The notes beneath the pieces are model-generated. The model was not told the DNA's origin. It worked only from the letters and a program-made list of their open reading frames with translations, and did no database searches. The position numbers and the translations under genes were made by a program. 64,000 bases of DNA from a virus: positions 62,001 to 126,000 of IMG/VR virus record IMGVR_UViG_3300007512_000001. One strand, given 5' to 3'. Shown here one piece after another: positions 62,755 through 64,000 of this stretch; position 1 is the first letter of the stretch, and each line of letters opens with the position of its first letter.

Positions 62755-63796
62755 AATTACAGATAAAAATTGTAAAAATATAGCAGACAGATTATGTGAT
62801 TTTACAGAATTTTGTGTTCAGCAGAGATATCCTATACACTTGCAAAATGATACAGACCCTATTGTTAAAGCAGATGAAGATTATATTTTTGTTATAAAAG
62901 CAGGGCATGTGTTTTGGGATAGATCAATTTTTGACCAATGCATTGACGAATCAAACGAAGCAGTAATAGGAAATGAAAATTGGTTTTTAATTAATTGTAA
63001 ACTACTCGAAACTGATAAAGAAGCGTATATACCAACAAAAACATTTTCTAATAAAATAGAAATATTAAAAGCATATTGCTACCCAGAAAACTACTACAGT
63101 GATATAAAAAGGTTAATGGAAAATTTAGATAATCCAATGCCTCAAGAAGTAGAACCATTCGCATTTGAATTACGTGAAGCTGTGAGAAATTTAACAGATG
63201 GATACTACATTATAAACACAGAAGAAGTTAATATATCACATAAGTTTGCATATAAGTTTGACAATTATATAGGCGTATGTGGTGGATTAAAAACTTATAT
63301 TTTGTTAGGACAGGATTATTTTACAGACAACACAAATGTTTTAATGTTTGATATTAGTCCTGCCGCAATAAAGTGGCAACAATATCTAAAAAATAACTGG
63401 GATGGTGAAATAGAATCCTTTAAACTTTTAACAAATAAATTCGTAAAGGCAAATCCAAATTTAGTAGGAATTCAAGACGGCGATCGCACAATTGAAAAAT
63501 ATATTAGTGAAAACAATATTACATCATTAGAACTAAAACAATACTGGAATAAGTTTTTAAAGTTAAATGTAGTATATAAACAATTAGATCTTTTTAATAA
63601 TGAACACATTGAGGAACTTTTGGAACATACAAAAAACAAACATAATACATATTTTTGGCTTAGTAATTGTTTTCAAATGGAACGGTTAATATTTCAATAC
63701 GGTTCACATATTAATTTACAATCTGAGTTTATAAAGAGTTTTAGAAATCGTTCTAGTTCAACATGCGCCTTCGATATATCATCTGATTTATATTAA
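62729..63796 (+). CDS. Hypothetical protein, possible methyltransferase-like fold (355 residues)
   Basis: The 355-residue protein has no named family that I recognise. Its centre reads YIGVCGGLKTYILLGQDYF followed by VLMFDISPAAIKWQQYLKNNWDG. The VLMFDxSPxA element looks like the second strand and loop of a SAM-binding Rossmann fold, and GGLK might be a weak first loop. A FWLSNCFQMERLIF segment comes near the end. It overlaps the oxygenase gene, so the two are probably coupled. A transferase acting on the same target is possible, but not shown. Confidence 0.55.
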   Translation: MKVKLILLRITDKNCKNIADRLCDFTEFCVQQRYPIHLQNDTDPIVKADEDYIFVIKAGHVFWDRSIFDQCIDESNEAVIGNENWFLINCKLLETDKEAYIPTKTFSNKIEILKAYCYPENYYSDIKRLMENLDNPMPQEVEPFAFELREAVRNLTDGYYIINTEEVNISHKFAYKFDNYIGVCGGLKTYILLGQDYFTDNTNVLMFDISPAAIKWQQYLKNNWDGEIESFKLLTNKFVKANPNLVGIQDGDRTIEKYISENNITSLELKQYWNKFLKLNVVYKQLDLFNNEHIEELLEHTKNKHNTYFWLSNCFQMERLIFQYGSHINLQSEFIKSFRNRSSSTCAFDISSDLY

Positions 63797-63828
63797 AATA
63801 ACTCTAGTCTTGCACGTAAAATGAAAAT

Positions 63829-63860
63829 AATATGCTACTATAATAGTTATATGCTACTAA
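63829..63860. repeat. Two copies of intergenic motif ATATGCTACTA
   Basis: AATATGCTACTATAAT (63829-63844) and ATATGCTACTAA (63849-63860) are tandem copies of a motif also found at 13885-13900 and 33269-33284, all outside genes. Confidence 0.6.
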
Positions 63861-63903
63861 AATCGTTAATTTAAACGCCTTAGTTAGTATATATGTGCTA
63901 ACA

Positions 63904-64000
63904 CTATTTCTCCATAAATCCATTTAAATATAGGCATACTGTATATGCTCGAGCATATAGATGACCTTTATATCTCTCAATAACGTTAGATTTAAAGGAT
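63904..64000 (-). CDS. 3' end of a leftward gene entering from the right edge
   Basis: The minus strand is open from 64000 to a TAG at 63906-63904. It reads SFKSNVIERYKGHLYARAYT and continues VCLYLNGFMEK. The sequence looks protein-like, but 31 codons is short and family is not recognisable. It would converge with the 355-residue gene, leaving a 107-base gap. An 18-base palindrome (63942-63959, TATATGCTCGAGCATATA) lies inside it. Confidence 0.4.
   Translation of the reverse strand, partial: SFKSNVIERYKGHLYARAYTVCLYLNGFMEK

Noticed and set aside
1-64000. tRNA genes, CRISPR arrays, transposases, integrase or attachment sites
   Set aside because: None were found on reading both strands by eye; a tRNAscan and repeat search would confirm this.

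Overview
This window is part of a T4-type myovirus genome, most likely marine. The evidence is the conserved T4 blocks in recognisable order: portal gp20, prohead core gp67, protease gp21, scaffold gp22 and major capsid gp23; baseplate gp53, gp5, gp25 and gp6; recombination nuclease gp47/gp46; and late sigma factor gp55. TATAAATA late promoters lie upstream of many structural genes. The DNA is AT-rich, and the protein style resembles T4-type phages of cyanobacteria and SAR11-like alphaproteobacteria. The host is inferred, not shown. No tRNA, CRISPR array, integrase or insertion sequence was seen.

Layout. Bases 1-38908 are one long leftward block. Its promoter-proximal end (38908 down to 14644) encodes baseplate proteins, including a 4,936-residue giant protein that fills 14.8 kb. 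Next come fibre-like virion proteins (14626-11229), then three glycosyltransferase-like genes and small unknown genes (11184-7604). It ends in a tightly overlapping array of six radical SAM genes (7604-1), the last cut by the window edge. Bases 38990-43360 run rightward under two sigma70-type promoters: gp55, gp47, gp46, a histone-H1-like (Hc1) protein and a PD-(D/E)XK-like nuclease. Bases 43361-45600 are an accessory patch with a GC-rich candidate structured RNA, hairpins, an ATE/GNAT-like gene, an inverted gene fragment, a palindromic double late promoter and two small membrane proteins. A leftward gp26-like gene with an apparent -1 frameshift extension (46662-45599) faces away from a putative tape measure gene (46736). 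The head operon follows (49125-54841), closed by a strong terminator. Then come a small structural protein, a second fibre cluster with a four-PKD-domain protein (55550-62045), a 2-oxoglutarate oxygenase-like gene and an unrecognised 355-residue protein. A leftward gene probably enters from the right edge.

How the parts work together. Host-type promoters read the gp55 and recombination genes early. gp55 would then direct RNA polymerase to the TATAAATA sites for the head, tail and fibre genes. Both fibre clusters are followed, on the same strand, by modification-type enzymes: radical SAM and glycosyltransferases on the left, an oxygenase on the right. I infer that these modify virion fibres or host surface components. 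The most novel points are the radical SAM array with Cys-rich N-terminal SPASM-like domains, the start-less reading frame reached by a T TTT TTC slip at the end of the gp26-like gene, and the structured non-coding region at 43361-43700.
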